Source: Hymenolepis diminuta (Eukaryota > Platyhelminthes > Cestoda > Cyclophyllidea > Hymenolepididae). Taken from it: DNA of 64,000 bases. Of this stretch, positions 61,267 through 64,000 are shown one piece after another; position 1 is the first letter of the stretch; each line of letters starts with the position of its first letter. The translations under genes were made by a program, and so were the position numbers. A model generated the notes under the pieces. The model did no database searches. It saw only the letters and a program-made list of their open reading frames with translations, and was not told the origin of the DNA. The stretch spans positions 186,001 through 250,000 of the forward strand of contig CAADRB010000089.1 of assembly GCA_900708905.1 (NCBI GenBank), written 5' to 3'.

Positions 61267-63908
61267 TTAAAGCTTTTTACATACAAGTGAGTCTAAATTT
61301 TGATTATTGCGATTGAGTTGTTTGTCGTAATTTGGTAGATGTTTTAGAGAGGAGGATTTATCTGTTAAGATCGGCCTCGAAGATACTGAAACAGTTCAAA
61401 ACTGGCAAGTAAATGCATGTTCTTGGGACACCAAATGAATAAGGATATTAGGAAATTACTCACGTTCAGAGGAATTAGAATTAAGCTGTTGGTGTACATC
61501 TAAAGGAATTAATGTTATATAATAGAGACATTAAAGGAATAATTTAAATTAGTAACCGTGATACGTACATTTATCAACAAGAGGCAGTTTGCTATGTGCT
61601 GAAAGAGCTCCCGCTCCAAGTAAATCTTCTTTATTCCCGAAGTACTTCAGTGGATTCGTAATAAACTCTGGCATTTGAAGGTCCTTCGGTTTCTCTAGCC
61701 ACTTCATATTTAGAGACTAAAAAGGCATACAAAATAGACCACTACCATTACATGAATTGAGTAAGCTAAATAGAAGTCATGCTTAGGAAATACGAACAAA
61801 GTAAGGACCGTATTTCGCCTGCTCCAGGTTATCTGCATAGAGGAAAGGCATATCTCTAAGAGTTCTTGGCTGACATCTCGTTGGCTTCTCAAGGCGAATC
61901 TTTCGATATTTCTCTCCTATAATTTGCAAAAATTTATTGTGATATTGCAAGTGAAATAAAGATATTAACATTTAAATTCCTCCAAAAACTGTTGCACGCA
62001 AGATTTCTGAGCATAAAATTTAACTTTTGTGTGTATCAAAAGTAAGATATCTGCATAACACTCATTCGATTGACAGATGACCTTAATTTCAATATCTATA
62101 TATCAATATCTCTACATCAATATTAACAAGCTCAATTTATCATTCAAATTACCGATTGTACCCCAATTAAATTCATTTAAATTTACTTTAATAATTTGGA
62201 CAGATTTGAGACATTAGCACTAACTGCATGTGATCGACTAAAATCATAGACTGAAATGGTAGCATGTTGTGTTATTCTCATTAAACGCCTTGGTACGAAA
62301 ACAGTTGAATTGATGAGTCCCTATGATAGAGGAACGATAAATGAATATGCGATAAAACTGGATTATTCAATGGTATAATCCAAGTTAAGACAGAAACGCT
62401 GTTGATAGGTCGACGACAAACATGACTCATTGTCGAAGAGTGTGTATGTTGTCCTGGGATTAGCAATTCCCGTGGATGCTACTTCTCTACGTCATGCATC
62501 AGTGTTATCAGTTTGTGGGCACCCGATGCTACAGAAATCTTGATATTCCAGACAAAATTGGCATAAATAGGGAGGTTGATTGACATGCACCCACCAATTA
62601 TATAAAGAAACATATATTTTAATAAATAGATTTGAAAAATTAATGAAGTGTCCTGCTACTACACTGCTGTTTTCAGCGGTCTTTCTATGAGCCTACGCTT
62701 GACTTATTGAGTCTCAACATCTCCCTTGGAATCATTTTTCTGGAGCACTAATTTTAGCCATAAAAGGTATTTTCAATCATGAAAAGGACCAAATTATATG
62801 TTTTTAAAGAATTTACCAAGAACGCTTTTTTCCCAAACTTCTAATCCGGCCTTTATGAGATTAAGATCATAATCAGATTGGATTTTTCCGTCTCCTAATG
62901 CAGCCTTAATTCCAAAATTGAGATTTTGTCCAGGCACATTAAAGAACGGCTAGAGAATAAATAAAATAATATAAGATAAAAGTTTTATTATTTTGTTGTT
63001 TATTGTAAAATCAACATACATCGTCATCTTTCGATTTTTGATAGTCATTTTGAGAATAACCTTCACCATCTTTTTCCTCGGAGGAATGGGTTTTCATTTC
63101 CTGGCTAAACATTGAACCTGTTGTCAGATCTCTCATGTACGTATCCAACTTCCAGCGCTCAGGCTTTCAGATGGAATAAAAAAATAGAAAACACATCGTC
63201 AAAATATTTCGCTACAGTCTCTTCTCGCATAACTATATTGACAGGTGCGACATTATGATAAATACTAACGACATTTAAATCTAAACGGGCCTATTTTACC
63301 TGACCAAAGACACCAAGTCGATGACCTTCTATACTCCAGAGACAGACGGAGAAATCAGAGCTACTTGTAGCAATCACAGTTCGCCTTTCAGGTCGAACAC
63401 AAAACACCAGGCCTGTGATCTGATCAGAATGTGCTACCCATTGTGATATTATTGCTAAAATGAGATGAAAAAATTTTCAAATCAGATACTCAATTTTAAT
63501 AAGATAAACCTTAGAATGTCCTTACTTGGCGGGTACATGCACTCCTCTTCACCACTAACTAGGCAGTAGTTGGAGATATCCCACAATTTAAAGTAACCTT
63601 CAACGTCTGCCGTAGCCAGCATCTCATTGGAAGGATCAACGGCCATTATGAGGCCTCTTACTGAAATATTATTAAATAGTTTCAAATTTCGCAATCTGCA
63701 TTGGTTACATTGGAAGCTCAGTTTATAATTTACCATTGGGATGAGCAACAAATGCTCCGATAAGAATACATTCATAGGCATTCCAGAAGTGAATTAGTCC
63801 GTTTCCACCACAGGATACCAGATTCGCACCTTTTCTGCTGCCTGGCTTGATAGCAGTTCGAGCATCAAGCAAAAGCACTTGCGAGATCTTAGTATGCATA
63901 TCGGTAAA
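61267..63908 (-). CDS. WD-repeat protein, WDR49/WDR64-like, 3' exons (partial at the right edge)
   Basis: Exons: 63734-63908, 63526-63660, 63300-63454, 63020-63163, 62817-62949, 61798-61916, 61569-61716, 61464-61499, 61267-61385 (TAA). All phases agree; the 61798 donor (GTTCGT) is weak. Three WD-type blades are visible: NLVSCGGNGLIHFWN, MLATADVEGYFKLWDISNY and VIATSSSDFSVCLWSIEGHR. The last ends GVFGQPERWKL, recalling the GTFGQ...W close of the last blade in WDR49/WDR64-type ciliary proteins. The tail has DMPFLYADNLEQAKYGPYF and then MPEFITNPLKYFG. The 5' part lies beyond 64000; sequence to the right of 63908 is intron. The subfamily name and a ciliary role are inferred. Confidence 0.8.
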
Positions 63909-64000
63909 CTAAAATTTAATAGGAATGTGAAACTATTTGTAAGTAGGTTATAAGAAAACAATATGAACCTACTTTATCGGTGGAGTTGTTGTAGCGCAGA

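Overview
This is eukaryotic nuclear DNA: AT-rich, with split genes, GT-AG introns and large intergenic spaces. A subset of introns is extremely short (about 30-40 nt). Together with a cluster of venom-allergen-like (SCP/TAPS) genes and an acetylcholine-gated channel subunit, this points to a parasitic flatworm, probably a cestode. That assignment is inference; no ribosomal or mitochondrial marker is present. All exon models were built by hand from open frames, GT/AG borders, phase agreement and remembered family motifs.

Layout. 2.45-21.26 kb (minus): a roughly 22-exon TMEM131 orthologue, a secretory-pathway protein involved in collagen export, from a signal-peptide exon to a duplicated small 3' exon. 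23.7-24.8 kb (plus): an unidentified coding-like island. 25.0-28.56 kb (plus): a glucose-6-phosphatase catalytic subunit with a decayed reverse-transcriptase fragment in its last intron. 29.64-31.19 kb (minus): MRM1, a mitochondrial rRNA 2'-O-methyltransferase. 31.65-32.18 kb (plus): KRTCAP2, an oligosaccharyltransferase subunit. 32.28-36.55 kb (minus): a non-alpha nicotinic-receptor-type Cys-loop channel subunit. 38.4-53.65 kb (minus): a tandem cluster of two-domain VAL proteins with one intact gene (41.9-44.8 kb) and three decayed copies. 45.8-48.5 kb (minus): fragments of an unidentified, probably decayed, helical/coiled-coil gene. 61.27-63.9 kb (minus): the 3' part of a WD-repeat gene of WDR49/WDR64 type, running off the right end of the window.

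How the genes relate. These are mostly independent housekeeping and surface genes, not a pathway cluster. Three act in the secretory route (TMEM131, KRTCAP2, G6PC in the ER), and the VAL products are secreted. MRM1 and KRTCAP2 are divergent from a roughly 0.46 kb spacer. KRTCAP2 and the channel gene converge with only 97 bp between their stop codons. A tRNA-like SINE family appears to be scattered through introns and spacers.

The most interesting signal is the VAL cluster. It has a two-SCP-domain architecture with a threonine-rich linker encoded by a 33-bp tandem repeat, a second domain that has lost a key CAP-cavity motif, and a graveyard of copies with the same architecture on both sides.
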